Positions 1 to 12,970 of a stretch of DNA of 64,000 nucleotides are shown here, piece after piece. Location: contig JAQFVV010006271.1 in the NCBI GenBank assembly GCA_028023455.1, positions 5,417,048-5,481,047 of the forward strand, in the 5' to 3' direction. A model generated the notes under the pieces. That model was not told the DNA's origin and ran no database searches. It worked only from the letters and a program-made list of their open reading frames with translations. The position numbers and the translations under genes were made by a program. Within the stretch, counting starts at the first letter, position 1. Each line of letters begins with the position of its first letter. Source of the stretch: Epiperipatus broadwayi (lineage: Eukaryota; Onychophora; Udeonychophora; Euonychophora; Peripatidae).

Positions 1-1980
1 GTTATAAGATGGCAGAAAGACCACTCTCCCCCATACGTAGCACTCTTTAAAAATAACCATATATGATTCCTTAGTCAGACAGATGTACTTTCCTGTTCTG
101 GACATGGATCATTTCCTTCAAATAATATCATGCTGTCAGATGCACATTCCTGTCGGCGTGGTTTTATGCTAGCATCTTCATATTGCATTGATTGTGACTA
201 TATATCTGGAAGCAGGCATTGGGTTGGCTATGAACTTCTAGTCTGAGATTGAATGAATGTTTTGATAAGTTTTTAAGTGGAAAAAAATCTATGTAGACTA
301 TCTATACTCGACATGCTAAAGTAACATATAATTTAAATATCCATCTGTGCGGTTTATTTATATAGTAATTTGAATTTAAAATTAAAAAAAATTATTAATG
401 TTAAAATAAATTTATTCCTCAATTTTAAATGTGCATTAATAAAATCTATTTGTGTGTTAATTACTGGCAGTGGCTTCTTTTATTTTATTGTTCTAAATAT
501 TTAATATATATTTTGAGAATAGAAATCTATTGAAACTTATAAATGTTTAAAATCTCTGCTACTCTATGAGCTAGTGACCTTGGGCAAACGGTCAGAATAA
601 TATATATTAAAGTTTTTTTTTAATCTTAACTTACGTATCTGCCTACTATATAAATTTTTCTAAGTTCAAACGCCTAGATGGTGCCCGTGTAGTGCAGATA
701 TGTTTAAGGCCCATTCATTGACCATTAAAGTATATCATATATAAGTTAAGAATAGTTGACTATTTTTGATATATCTTTTATTTTGTAAATGTGATCAAAA
801 ATGTATAGTTACTTATGTAATGTTGGTCTTATATTATTTCAAAATCCAAGCTTCGTTATGAGGGTCTTCGATGGCCATACTAGAATGTAGTCTGCAAATG
901 AATATAGTATTATCATCTACATTTATACAACTTATTTTTATTAAGGGCTTTTTTTATATGTATGTGTAGTACATAGAACATCAACAATATCTATCCTTTG
1001 TTTTCACCAAATAGTTATTTATAGAATGCTAGACTCTTTTACTTATTTTTAATTATAAACGATATTAATAATGCAAAGTATAACCGTTTTAAAATACATT
1101 TAACTTAATTGTAACAGGTTCAAATCAAGATTGCAATAAAAAAAATTGGTACATCCACATCCCTCTATATAAACATTGTAATCTGATAGGCAGAAAATAA
1201 TTTATTCTAACTGGGAATAAAAACTTTTTTGTAAACCATTAGTGTATGGAATTAAGTTTATTGTATTTATAAAATTGCTCACCTGTTGGTTAGTAATATA
1301 TTTTACTTTTATTATTAAATTTATGTTATATATTTGTTTTTTGCAATGATTCTGTTCTTTTAATAAATATTTTAATAAGTTTATTGATAGACATTTATCG
1401 AAATTGCTCTATATTATTGCTTACATACATCTTAGATAAATTATAATATGAATAATATCATTAATAACATCAAATTTCTTATATGCTTACTCACATGGTT
1501 TAAAAGTGAGAATTATTTATTATAATCCTGAGTAATTAATGCATTTTAAATAATGTATTGCTTTGATATCAGTAGCATCAGACTGTTTTTTTTTGTTTGA
1601 AGTTAGAATGCAAAGCAAGAGCTAATGCAGTTTGTATCTAGAGTTACTTTTTACTTAATAATATTCAGACTAATAACCAATATTCAAAAATCCCTAAGGT
1701 TTTGCAATTATGTTAATCTCATTTGCACACTTCTTTAGATTTAACTAACCAGTTTCTATATATTTTACAGATTTTAGTTTTATGCAAACTGTAGACCTTT
1801 GCTACTCTTTAATTAGAAAGATTAATAAAACAATAGCATTACTGACCAAGGCAAAGGCCAAAATCTAGTCTAGGGATATGGATCATTTAGATTATCTTAG
1901 TATCCATTGATTATTTAACTTTATAGTAAATGACTTGAAAGTAGAATTTAAAAAATTGTAACATGGGTTACTGTGTATGT
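1..1980. other. AT-rich non-coding DNA, nothing recognised
   Basis: No reading frame, RNA gene or clear repeat stands out on either strand. The base composition is strongly AT with many homopolymeric A/T runs, typical of intergenic or intronic DNA in this window. Confidence 0.6.
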
Positions 1981-2144
1981 CTCTCCCTCCCTCTTCTTCT
2001 CCCTCTCCCTTCTATTTTTTACCTCCTCTCTCTCTCCCCCCTCTCTCTCCCTCTCTCCCTCCCTCTCTCCCTCCCTCCCTCCCTCTCTCTCTCCCTCTCT
2101 CTCTCTCTCTCTCCCTCTCTCTCTCCCTCTCTCTCTCTCCCCCT

Positions 2145-2205
<61 letters not shown>
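1981..2205. repeat. (CT)n polypyrimidine microsatellite
   Basis: About 225 bases of almost pure C/T on the plus strand. The left part mixes CCCT and CT units; from about 2151 to 2205 it is an uninterrupted CT dinucleotide run. The long Leu/Ser/Pro-rich (plus) and Arg/Glu-rich (minus) open frames over it are low-complexity artefacts of the repeat. Polypurine/polypyrimidine mirror-like tracts can form triplex DNA, but that is inference. Confidence 0.97.
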
Positions 2206-2207
<2 letters not shown>

Positions 2208-3920
2208 AAATCAAAAATATCTAATTTGTGTTCTGATCCCAAATCTGTTCTAATTTTGCTACAATTTTTAAAAAAGATGGATATTAGTTTTACTACCAAC
2301 TTTTATTAACTGTTTTAATATTTTCAGAGAGAATTAAATCTATAAAATTTGTCTTAACTAATTAAAGTAGTTACCTGTAGTGAAATTAGAAAAAACAAAA
2401 GCAATTAACTTTTCCATTGTAAAACAAATCATGAACCAAATACATGATTTAAGGGTGTTTCACTGTGTTTCCTGTAAGCTTCAAGCAAATTATTTAAATC
2501 ATTAAAACTAGCTGAATTTGATGTTTTGTTTTTCCATTAAAGAAAATAAAAAGCATGACCAACAAAATTTGTTTTATATATTTATAACTTCCAAGGTAAA
2601 AATACCTTATATATTGTACTGAAATACTAGTGTCTGAACCTACCCTGACACCTCTCTGAGGAATGCCAAAGCACGAAACCATGGTCAGGGGTTTGGGGAG
2701 GGGTTCCTGTCAGAGATATTTTAAGTGCTGGCTCTAACTAAGTACTTATCGTAAAGCTTGTAGAGGGATTGGCAATCCTCATTGTTTATAACTTACAAGC
2801 TTAAGAGATAGGGTCATGTGATCTATGATTCTTATTTTGATACTAAATACATGTTTTAAATTTTGCATTTAAATTTATTGTTTTTTATTTTAATAGTTGT
2901 GTTTTACTTATTGTATTATTATCAATAAAGCTACATTATCTAAATGAAGTAGTCAATAAAAAATCAATTATGCAACATTCGTCAATATAATTGCTTATTT
3001 CAAGATTATGGTGATCTTAAAATTTACCTACATATTATTAAAAATATCCATAGTATAAAGCAAAAAGCAAATCAAAATATTACATTTACCTTACTAAAAT
3101 ATAATAATTTTAATAAAAATATTTTTAAATAATATTTGAATGACTACAGAAAATTTATTATATTGCACAATTCATTCAGTATATGGCACAAATTACTATA
3201 TTTTGTTATGAATATCTCTAATTATTGTCATAATGTGATCATCATACTCTTACATTGTATTTCTTTGTTAATTTAATTTTTAAATTGCTTCCATTGAGAA
3301 AATATACTGTATAGGTTATTACCAATGTCTTTAAATGACTGTGATATCATGGCGACAAACAATGGCTTAACTTTTCAATATCCTTTGCACTTGTTTCAAA
3401 AATTTCTTACATAAGAATAAAATATATAAACATATAATAAAACATTGTTTGTACAGCTCTGAACGCAGCAGCTATATAACAGTCAAATAATTAACTACAA
3501 TAAATATATACTTGATTTTAATAATCATTTTAAAAAGAAAAAAGTTAAAATATAAACACTTGTTTTTTTTTACAATTATTAAAATATATTTTAAAAAACT
3601 TATAAAATATTATAAATATAAATGTTATTTATATTTTTTTTTAAAAGAAAGTTTATTTTTATTAAAGGAAGCAATAATTTTGTCGTTTCTTTTGACAACA
3701 CCCTTTTATTTATTTATTTTTAGTTTGTATATATATATATTACGATTAGATAAGATTATTTATTTAAAAAAAAAATTATTAATTCTAATGTAATTAACAT
3801 TAATTCTGTTTTTTTAAGATATAGTACTTCAATATATATATATCTTGGTTTATATATATTCAAAAAACATTAAGTTATATAGTCGTTTTAAGACATTTAT
3901 AGCGATGTTTTATAAACTGT
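2206..3920. other. AT-rich non-coding DNA containing a hammerhead-like motif
   Basis: Apart from the hammerhead motif at 2648-2694, no coding signal is convincing. The less AT-rich part, about 2610-2830, is probably a fragment of a ribozyme-bearing repeat, because it shares the CTGAGGA...GAAAC core and a downstream CAAGCTTAAGA stretch with the palindrome at 12971-13392. The open frame around 3512-3793 is Lys/Ile/Leu/Tyr-rich low complexity and is not regarded as a gene. Confidence 0.55.
2648..2694 (+). ncRNA. Hammerhead ribozyme motif (short stem III type)
   Basis: All conserved hammerhead elements are present in order. The core CTGAGGA (CUGANGA) lies at 2656-2662 and GAAA at 2675-2678. Stem II pairs TGC (2664-2666) with GCA (2671-2673) around a CAAA loop, with one A/C mismatch next to the core. 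Stem III pairs A2678-T2685, C2679-G2684 and C2680-G2683 around a two-base AT loop. The cleavage-site C is 2686. Stem I pairs 2650-2655 with 2687-2692 over six pairs, one of them a G-T wobble. Short stem III hammerheads are typical of Penelope-like and retrozyme repeats of animals and often work as dimers. Whether this copy cleaves is untested. Confidence 0.72.
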
Positions 3921-4254
3921 AATATTAATAAGCCAATAAGCTAATACACATGCGCTTTATAGATGTAACTATATAAATGAATAATAAGAATGACTTATCG
4001 TAAATTTTAGAAATTTCGCAAGCACCATTCATTCACGTTGTAAGAAAGTAATTTAAAGTGATTAATTAACATCGTCACGCACTCATTTCCAACACTTAAT
4101 ATTTGCCCATACATAAACGTTTGGGTCGAAAAGTAGATGGATTCATTCTATCTTTTCCCAAAGACTTTATCTTGTGTTTGGAAAGTGGGAGTATTCATTT
4201 ATATAGTTACAGCTACAAAGCGCATGTGCATTAGCTTATTGGCTTATTAATATT
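3921..4254. repeat. MITE-like palindrome, family A, copy 1
   Basis: Terminal inverted repeats of about 65 bp (about 3921-3985 against 4190-4254), differing at few positions, enclose about 200 bp. The inner part and right arm share blocks with the longer palindrome at 30187-30680: CATTCATTCA followed by GTAATTTAAAGTGA, GGATTCATT, ATCTTGTGTTGGAA-like and GCATGTGCAATTAGCTT-like motifs. These are therefore two members of one non-autonomous, foldback-type family. No transposase frame lies inside, and the mobilising enzyme is unknown. Confidence 0.8.
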
Positions 4255-7200
4255 ATAGTCTTTTTGGAAAATTTGATAGGAGTTTAAAAACATGCCATAT
4301 AAAATTTAAGATTTTATAAATAATTCTGTGTTAAGATAATAAATAATATTAAACTATCAAGTACTTCATCATAGTACTTTATTGACTTCTCACTCAAATT
4401 TTCTTCCTATACTTACAAAAAACTTGACAATTATTTATTAAAAAGTTAAATTATAACAAGAACACAGGAATATCATTTCAGATATCGGTTTTTTTCCCCA
4501 AAATGTCTTTTTCAAAATTATTCTTTTAAGTTCTGTTATTATCTCTTGCAAATAAAACTGAAGTCCCATTTCAATCTCAAAACAAGAGTTTATATATATA
4601 TAAAGTGTTTTGATGATTGTCTAACTGGTAAAAAAAAAATTAAATAATGAAGAGCAAACAGGATATGGGTAAGTATGGCAAATAGGAATGACAGAAGTTG
4701 GGAGGTCAAGAATTATCTGCTATTTTTAGAAATATAGAAAATATGCAATAATACATGAAATTGAAAACAAAAATTACTTCATCAAAGTAATTATTATAAT
4801 GTTAAGTTAACAAGGTCTCTTTATATAATAAAAATATTATGATATAAAAGTCATAAATCTGCCAATCAGGGGGAATTAAATCTTTTTTCAAGAGACTTAC
4901 AATTTTTCTCAGGTTTCCGGTTCTTAGCTAATTATTTATCATTGATCAGTAAATAGATATCTAATTACTTTTAGTTACAGAATTAAGCATTGATATAAAA
5001 CTACTCAAATCGTCATCACCCCAGAAATTGGCAAGCATGGAGAATACTATCTTCTCTTTTTGTGTATCTCTATGGAGATTTCTGGAAACACTTTTATTCT
5101 GCAATGAGCTATTTAATAAAAAGATTATTTTACTCTTATTTACATAAGTTTCCAAATAGTCTGCTCTACATATAAAAACGTTTACACAATACCCACACTC
5201 ATGTTCATCTAGTAGCTTGTGATTGAATAGTATCTACAATTTGATTTTGTATACATATAAAATGTGTTCGTCTGAATCTAATATCTCTAAAATTATATAG
5301 TAAATAAAATTGACTTTTAAAATATGAAGTATCTCCGTCAAATTTCAACAGCAAAATCTGACAGAAATAACACAGACTTTCCAAATACCAGATGGCGATA
5401 GTTTGAAAGTTTTACATTGTGGATTTATTCTCTAGCTAAGAATGATTATATAAACTCAGACCATTCTCTATCACTACACATTCATTTTGTTCATTTATTA
5501 AAGAAACTATAAACATAAAATATCTGAATCTCCAATGTCCATGTGAGAGTTTTTACACTAAACCATTATTTCCAAAGTAGAGACTGATTTCTAACCATGT
5601 TTAATATATTGTGGAAGGAAGAAAATTTATTGCACGTCAGAGATAATTTCAAGTGGTTTTTTTTATTTTATCAATGCATATATCATCTCAACTCCATCCT
5701 ATCACACCTATCCCCTAGTGCATAAATCCAGATCATCTTCTTGATTCTACATTAAATTTGCAAACAACGTTTGGTCATCAAATAAGGCAGAGCTATAAAG
5801 CATCCTACCAATAATGGATGTTTTCCAGATTAATTTACAAGCTGGTTAATTCAACAAAAATATAAACCAAAAAAATATCTCAAGTTTTATTCTGCCAAGA
5901 ACCAAGTCATGGACATGACTCATAAATATTACACCCCAAGTATAGAACTAAAATTGGCAAAATAAAATTTGTATCTTTTATTTTAGTATATCTATATTGT
6001 ATACATGTTAAAGGATATTATAAGGTCTATTCAGAAAGAAGATTTTATAATTTCAAACAGAGTTTATCAAAGTGACCAAGTAATAAAACATTTAATTATG
6101 ATCAGCTTCAATCTACACACCCATTATTAAAAATTACTGAAATGTCGAGTGCTCAGAGAAATTGATGATGAAAGAAGAAGACGATAAACAGTAATTGAAA
6201 TAGAATTCATTGTAATAAAACAAATTTCAATGAAGCTGAAAAAATTAACATTATCTTTAAATTTTAATTAAGAGAAATCAACTTCGACATGATGTTATCG
6301 AATGACTATAATATTTTCTTATAACATTATATTATAGATATTTATAGTAAATATTATGGCAACGTTTAAAAATTTCTTTTTAAAACACATATCAACAATT
6401 TTTCTATCTAAAATATTAAGTACTATTTATTTAAATAAATGGATAAAAAAAATTGAGCTATTAAAAATTAGATACCTGTTTATACAATATTCTTAAAAAC
6501 TATGATCAACATTATTTAAATGTTAAAATTGATAACATTACCTTGTAATGGCTGAAGCTCGAAGTTCAAAAAAAACTTATCAGAGATATTGCTGATGAGG
6601 AAATAATTTAATTCATTTCCTTTTCATTTTTAAAACTTGCATAATTTTATGTCTTTTAGCAATATTATTATAATATTTACGAGATAAAATTATCAGCAGC
6701 AACATCTGCACAAAAATAAGTTCCGTTCCAAATCCAACAAAAAAAGATAAAACTAAAATAATAATACATTAGAGTTTTGAAATAATTTTACAAATCAATC
6801 CGCGAACTACAAATACCGCCACATATAAAATATGCTGGTCCATTGTTGTGTTTTCTTGATATTTACAACGATGATGCCCTTGCAATTCTTCTGCAAAAAA
6901 TCTTCTCTTTTATTGTAATTCTCTACTGTATTCTATCTTAAGACATCTTCGCTAATGAAAACAATCAACGTCGCATTTCTTTAAAGTTTCTTTGAGATAA
7001 TCTGAATAGCATTAACTCAGCTTATGTTCATCATAAAATAGTAATTAGACATTGTTGGATCGTTCTTTTGATCCATATGTCCAATCCAGTAAAGATATAA
7101 TTTTACAATAATAGTCTTCAATACCACATAAGAGCAAACTGAAAAAGTATTGATAAAATTTGTGATCTTGTTATGATTTTGTTATCAGAGTTTTAGAATT

Positions 7201-8774
7201 TTGCAAATCTTTTTAAATGATGTTTTTTTAATGTCTTCCCATTTCATTGACTAGATATTAAATTTTCTTATACTAAATTAGATAAAATGCTTTATAAATA
7301 ATGAATTTCTTGGGGATAGTTATATCTTAAAGACAAAGTACTTATTTTTTATCTTGTTAATAATTGCTATAGCACTTTGGAAACTATGATGTATCTAAAC
7401 ATCTAAGGTAATTTTTCTGCTTAAAAAGCTATCAAGAAATTTAAATTGGCTTATATTCTCAAGCTGATTAAGTTAAAATCTGCAGAACATTTTTCCTCCA
7501 TTAGTAGTTGAAAAAGACGAGCTTTTTTCTTTAATAAGAAGTGCTAAACCAAAGTCTTATATTTTGCATTCACAACATTAGATATATTCTTTAGATCATT
7601 TTAATATAAACTAGAATACAAAAAAGAATCGTGACGGTTAATGTTTAAAAATATGTTGCATATATATATAAATTTTAACAGTAAATACAATATTATAGTT
7701 TAAATTCTTTTGTAGAGCTTTCGATTACGTGGTACGTCAACTTACTGAATTTCAGATTTTTTAAACATAATGTTAATAATATTTCCATAAGCTGTGTATG
7801 GCCGTATTTGCAACTGGCCTATTAATAACATCAACCTTACATTTTCAATTTTTATCATTTTTTTTAACATAATATTTTATAACGGGTTTTGGGTTTTGTA
7901 TTTTACATTTATTATATATATATATATATAATCAATAAAGATGCTGCTTCAAGGTGTCAATTTAAAAAAAAAAAGGGTAACACGGCTGTTGCGAAAAGTT
8001 AAGGCAGTGACAGAGAAAAAAAAAGATCATTGATTTAGCTGACTGGGTTAAATTATAGATTATTTTTTAAGAAAATGAATATTCCAAAGCATTTTAAATA
8101 AGAATCTTATTATAGGACTAAAATCTACAGTAAAAAAAAAATATTCTTAAACACAGAATACGCTAGCATCAAAGTGACAGATGGAATACAATAATTTTAA
8201 TTATTTGATGAAACATATTTTTTAATTTATTCAACTTTAAACTCCCAGAACCTTTGGATCATTATTTGCCATTCATTTTTATATAAATTACACATTTGAG
8301 AAACTGCAGTTTTAAAAGTTTGTAGTGAAACAGATAGATTTCATATTGGTAATAAAGCTGGTTAGAATTGCATATCTTGTATACTGAATCAATAACAAAT
8401 GTCATAGAGAATAAATATGCAAGCAATAACTTTAAGTGTGCTAGTAACATCATATTTAAACATGAAAATGAAACAAAAACTGAAATAAGAATGAAGAGAT
8501 AGAATTCCTTCTAAATATCATTAAGACATAAATTCTAATAAAAAGTACATAAAATCATTATTATTAAACTATTATTCTACAAATTTCAGCAATCAAGAAT
8601 ATACTAGCAGAAAGAATAATTCAATTAAAATCCTGGAAAATCTACAGTTTATTAAAGTTTTAAAAAAAAAAACGTTTATTTTAATTGCACTCAAAAGAAT
8701 TTATATTTCTTCGTGCTTTTTGTTTATATATATATTATAAACATATTTTTTCTGTCATTACACAAAACACACAT
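4255..8774. other. AT-rich non-coding DNA, nothing recognised
   Basis: About 4.5 kb with no credible coding frame. The short minus-strand frame near 4961-5155 and others are isolated and lack any family motif. Scattered small TA runs occur (for example 7913-7931). No tRNA, snRNA or transposon protein remnant was recognised by eye. Confidence 0.5.
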
Positions 8775-8950
8775 ATATATATAAATATTAAGCATTAAAT
8801 CACTCGACGTGGTTAAGAAATCTAGTACTGCCGTCTGTGAACTAATATATAAATCCGAATTCTAATGTATTTATATATTAGTCCACAGAGTGCAGTACTG
8901 GATTTCTTAACCATGTGGGGTGATTTAATGCTTAATATTTGTATATTTAT
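8775..8950. repeat. Short palindromic repeat (about 175 bp)
   Basis: The left arm (AAGCATTAAATCACTCGACG, then TGGTTAAGAAATC) is repeated inverted on the right (GATTTCTTAACCATGTGG, then GGTGATTTAATGCTT). The arms are about 80 bp and almost abut around 8863, so the transcript would fold into one long hairpin. The frame at 8865-9050 crosses the right arm and is not considered a gene. Confidence 0.8.
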
Positions 8951-9740
8951 TTCAGTATACCTTCATGCACTGGGATTATTTATATATAGAGAGAGAGCTA
9001 AGTATAGCTATATAATGATTGACAATGGGAAAGAGAATCATATTTTTTAAGCATAAAAACACATTTTTATTTGAGATCCAAAGGGAATTTAACAACTTTT
9101 CTACTAGTCTTCTTATGAAGACATAATTAACATGGGACTAAATTTGGTTCCTGAAAGTAATTAAACATTTTAAAATCAATAAAATAAACATTAAAGCTTT
9201 TAAATAACTAGTAAGGGAAGACAGAATACTATCAACAATTCTTTAACAACATATAAAATATAAACTTGCCATTAATCTAATACCTTCATTTAATCTAACA
9301 ACCTAACAGTATACTGTATTGCAGGTACAACTTTTTAACAAGTTAAAATAAAATAGCACAATTTTGAGCTCCACACAATCATATTGTACATACATAAATT
9401 AACACTATAACATAATTAAGTAATACAGGCTCATGAGGCAATGATATCAAAATAAATCAGACTCATTAAGTATTTAGTAGATTAAATAATATTTAATAAC
9501 ATCAAATTCACAACTCAACCAGACTAGCCAAGAAAATAAAATCTAAAGCACTACCAATGGTTTTACTACTACAAGCAGAGTTCTCAAGTGTAAAGAACTA
9601 CATAATAACAACATACTGATAAGTCTGTTTCTAGAAGTGAAATCATTGATAGTGTTTTAGATTTTCTTTTCTTGGGTAGTCTGATTGAGTTGTTAATTTG
9701 ATGTACTTTTGATTATTTATTGACTAGTTTAGCTTTGTGC

Positions 9741-9745
<5 letters not shown>
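8951..9745. other. AT-rich non-coding DNA, nothing recognised
   Basis: No coding or RNA signal was seen between the 8.8-kb palindrome and the TA microsatellite that borders the next MITE. Confidence 0.5.

Positions 9746-9783
<38 letters not shown>
9746..9783. repeat. (TA)n microsatellite
   Basis: An uninterrupted TA run directly abutting the left end of the 9781-10132 palindrome. TA tracts border several elements in this window, suggesting TA-targeted insertion or repeat-end expansion. Confidence 0.95.
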
Positions 9784-9788
<5 letters not shown>

Positions 9789-10132
9789 CAATTCACTAGA
9801 ATAAAACTACAAAATTTTTAAAAAATGCCTATATAAAATTAAAAATTAAAATTGTTTGCTATAGCCAATATCGGCGTATTCCGCCATCTTAAGTAGCAAT
9901 ATGTTAATTAAATTAACGAAGCTGGCTATAGCAAACAATTTAATTAACGTATTGCTACATAAGATGGCGGAATACGCCGAAGCTGCCTATAGCAAACAAT
10001 TTAATTAACGTATTGTTACTTAAGATGGCGGAATACGCCGAAGCTGGCTATAGCAAACAATTTTAATCTTTAATTTTATATAGGCATTTTTTTTTAAATT
10101 TTGTAGTTTTATTCTAGTGAATTGTTTTATTA
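9781..10132. repeat. MITE-like palindrome with 61-bp internal tandem repeats
   Basis: Terminal inverted repeats of about 130 bp (about 9781-9915 and 9999-10132) share AAAACAATTCACTAGAATAA at the ends and the inner block GGCTATAGCAAACAATTT. Between and partly within the arms, a 61-bp unit is tandemly repeated, with starts at 9918, 9979 and 10040. Each unit contains AAGATGGCGG followed by AATACGCC, GC-rich against the surroundings; an inverted copy is at 9891-9900. No coding capacity. Classification as a MITE is inferred from structure. Confidence 0.85.
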
Positions 10133-12970
10133 TACTTATATATATATGATTTACTATTAATTATTTTTGAAAACAAAAAAAATAACATATATTAACTGTT
10201 GATTAAAAGAACCATGTGAAAAAATAATCAAGCAATAATACTTATTTATTTTAAGAGAAAGTAAATTTTTAAAAAATTATATTTGGTGAGTAAATGTTCC
10301 AAAAACATTGATTTGTAATCTAGTGCTATGCCCCAACAGACATATGCATATTTAGATGTAATAATAATGATAATGAAAATAGATAAGAATAAGATAAAGA
10401 TGTGTGACATTTACATACATTTATTTGTCATACATACTAAAAGTTATAGTTGTCTGATGAGTTAAACAAACATTTCCATTAAACATATTTTCTGTTATTA
10501 GCTGCGATGGCAATATTTGTCAATGTTCAACATTCGATTTCAATATAAAATCTTTATTCTATATTAAAACTAAATAAATTGGACTTCATTTCTTAGAAAT
10601 TTAAATGCATAAATAAAAAACATTCTCAAAATTATGTTTGAACTTTCTAAACTTTAAAAAATCTGTAATGAAAACAAAAAGATATTTTCATCATTCCATT
10701 GGTAAAAAGAAAATAATCTAAATGATCAATTCCAGAAAATTAATAAAATCATCATTGATTGAAATTTATTTTAAAATGTGAATGAAATGTAAAACTCTGA
10801 TAAATTTGTTAAATTCTACTTTAAAATATTAAAAGTATTCTACAATTTTTATAATATCTCAGAAGATCTTAGCACAGTGTAAGTAATGGCAGGTAATAAT
10901 TCTTACACAATCAGTGTGACAAGGTGTAGACATTTTATTATCTGTAGTTTGTTAACAATACAACAAATTTATTAACTCTATTTTTAAAAATAAAACATAT
11001 ACAAATAATTCAAAGTCTATATATATATATATGTGTGTGTGTGTTTTTTTTTCAATTTTAAATAATTATTATATACTTATTGTATAAAATAATCAGAAAT
11101 ATTTAATAAATTATATAAAATTCAAGATTTTTGTCATTCCAAAATTTTTCTCAAATTATCTCCTAAATGCTGTGTAAACCAGATTGCAAAGAAGAAAGCC
11201 CATCAAAGAATGGAGGCAGGACTAAATACATAAACATAGACTTTGAACTTTATTGAAATACTGATCTTTTCAGATTTTTTTTAAATTAATAAATCAATAT
11301 TCACTATTTTGAAGTTATAATATTTTTTTTCAAAAAAACCTATAGAAATACCAGTACAAATAGCCATAGAAAAATGACCTAACCAAATCATCCTTATTTC
11401 TGAAGTAAACAGTCACATTACCTGTCAGACCTTATATAAACCTGATTTTCTATGAACAATAACTTGTGTTTTATTTATGGAAGTTCAAGTGTACAATACC
11501 TCAAATATTATACATGTGCAGAAAAATACCCACAAATGCTAATAATTTATGACTCAAATTGAAATTCAAAATACTAATTATGTTTTATAACAGCATAACA
11601 AGATCTGACCTACTTTATAATAATAAATAACCACAATAATATTCTAAAAGAATATATATCTTCATAAACAATAAAGCTATCATCTATATTTCAAATATTT
11701 GATATTTGTTTCACAAAAACTCTTCTACTTAAAATAAATATATCACATTCATACTTTATATTAAAATGAAAAGACAAAATTCATATTGTGACAATGTTCA
11801 ATAAGTTTTAACAATCTATACATCAATGCACATGTACCTTTAAAAATTTAATTTTTTAAAATGCCTAATTTGGAAAACTAATTCTCATTTAAAATAATCT
11901 AAAATCAGTAAAATATTCTTCTAAAAAAAAAAAAATTTAATTTATTATGTACTCAGATTTTATTTACTTTCTCTAATCCATATTTCAAGGTACTTTGTTT
12001 TTTATGATAGTTTGATCTTCCCAACAAAAAATAAATAAATAATTATTTGTTTTAAACTTTAAGTCGATGTTGCCTTAATAATATGCAAACAAAAATGGAA
12101 TACTATTTATTTACTTCTGTTATTCAAAATAAGAAATAGTGTTGTTTTTTTCTTTTCCTCTGAGATTTTAAATCAAACACACAGAAATTACACTATATAT
12201 ATATGAAATAGTGAACTGAATAAAGTCTGTGCTGTAATAGATCCCTTCTCAATTATAAACAAACCATTTGGCATTAGAAAAAAATTATCTAAAATTTTAT
12301 TTCCTTCATATACATAAACAACAAATATTTTTTTCCCAATGAGACTTTAAATAATAATAACCACAAAGTAAAAGTAAAAGATATGTTTTCAAAATACGTT
12401 ATATAATATTTGATTTTCGATAGACTCTCTTTCTTTCTTTTCCATAGTAGAACAAATTATAAACAAATGGTTTCAGGATGGGAAATGATTTAAAGAATGC
12501 AATTTAACACAATTCCAAAGTAAATTAATTAATTCAACTAATTTCATGGGAATTGGCAAATTTAGATAGAGTTTTGCAGGTAATTGGCAAATTTATACAA
12601 AATAAGTAATTTAATAAATATAAGAGCAATTGATTATTTATTGGAAGCTATTGAATTAATTTCACTAATAGTAGCAATTACATTTAATGGTAAAAGTGAA
12701 AAAAACAATAAAAAATTCAAGTATTGGTATTTAGTAGAAAGTGATTCACTGAAGACACATAATAATGTATAACACAGCTAATAGTAAAAGGCAATTTATT
12801 TTCACTACAAAATTAAAAGTAAACAGATATAAAATAGAGATCAAATAGTAAATCATTGTAGATAATTCAAAAGATTTACGGTGAATAGTTTATCTTTTAA
12901 TGTATATATTTAATTTGAATTACAAATATCAGATGTCACATGACCTAATTTAATAAGGTTGTATTTACAA
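10133..12970. other. AT-rich non-coding DNA, nothing recognised
   Basis: About 2.8 kb without a credible gene. It includes a short TA/TG run at about 11019-11043. The frame at 12584-12772 is low complexity and unsupported. Confidence 0.5.

Noticed and set aside
1948-2309. Long open frames on both strands over the CT tract (Leu/Ser-rich and Arg/Glu-rich)
   Set aside because: They are direct translations of a dinucleotide microsatellite with no other support.
3512-3793. 93-codon frame rich in Lys, Leu, Ile, Phe and Tyr
   Set aside because: Low complexity in AT-rich DNA; no family motif, no codon bias, no neighbour context.
10445-10480. CTGATGAGTTAAAC, a hammerhead-like core
   Set aside because: No GAAA follows at the right distance and no stems form.
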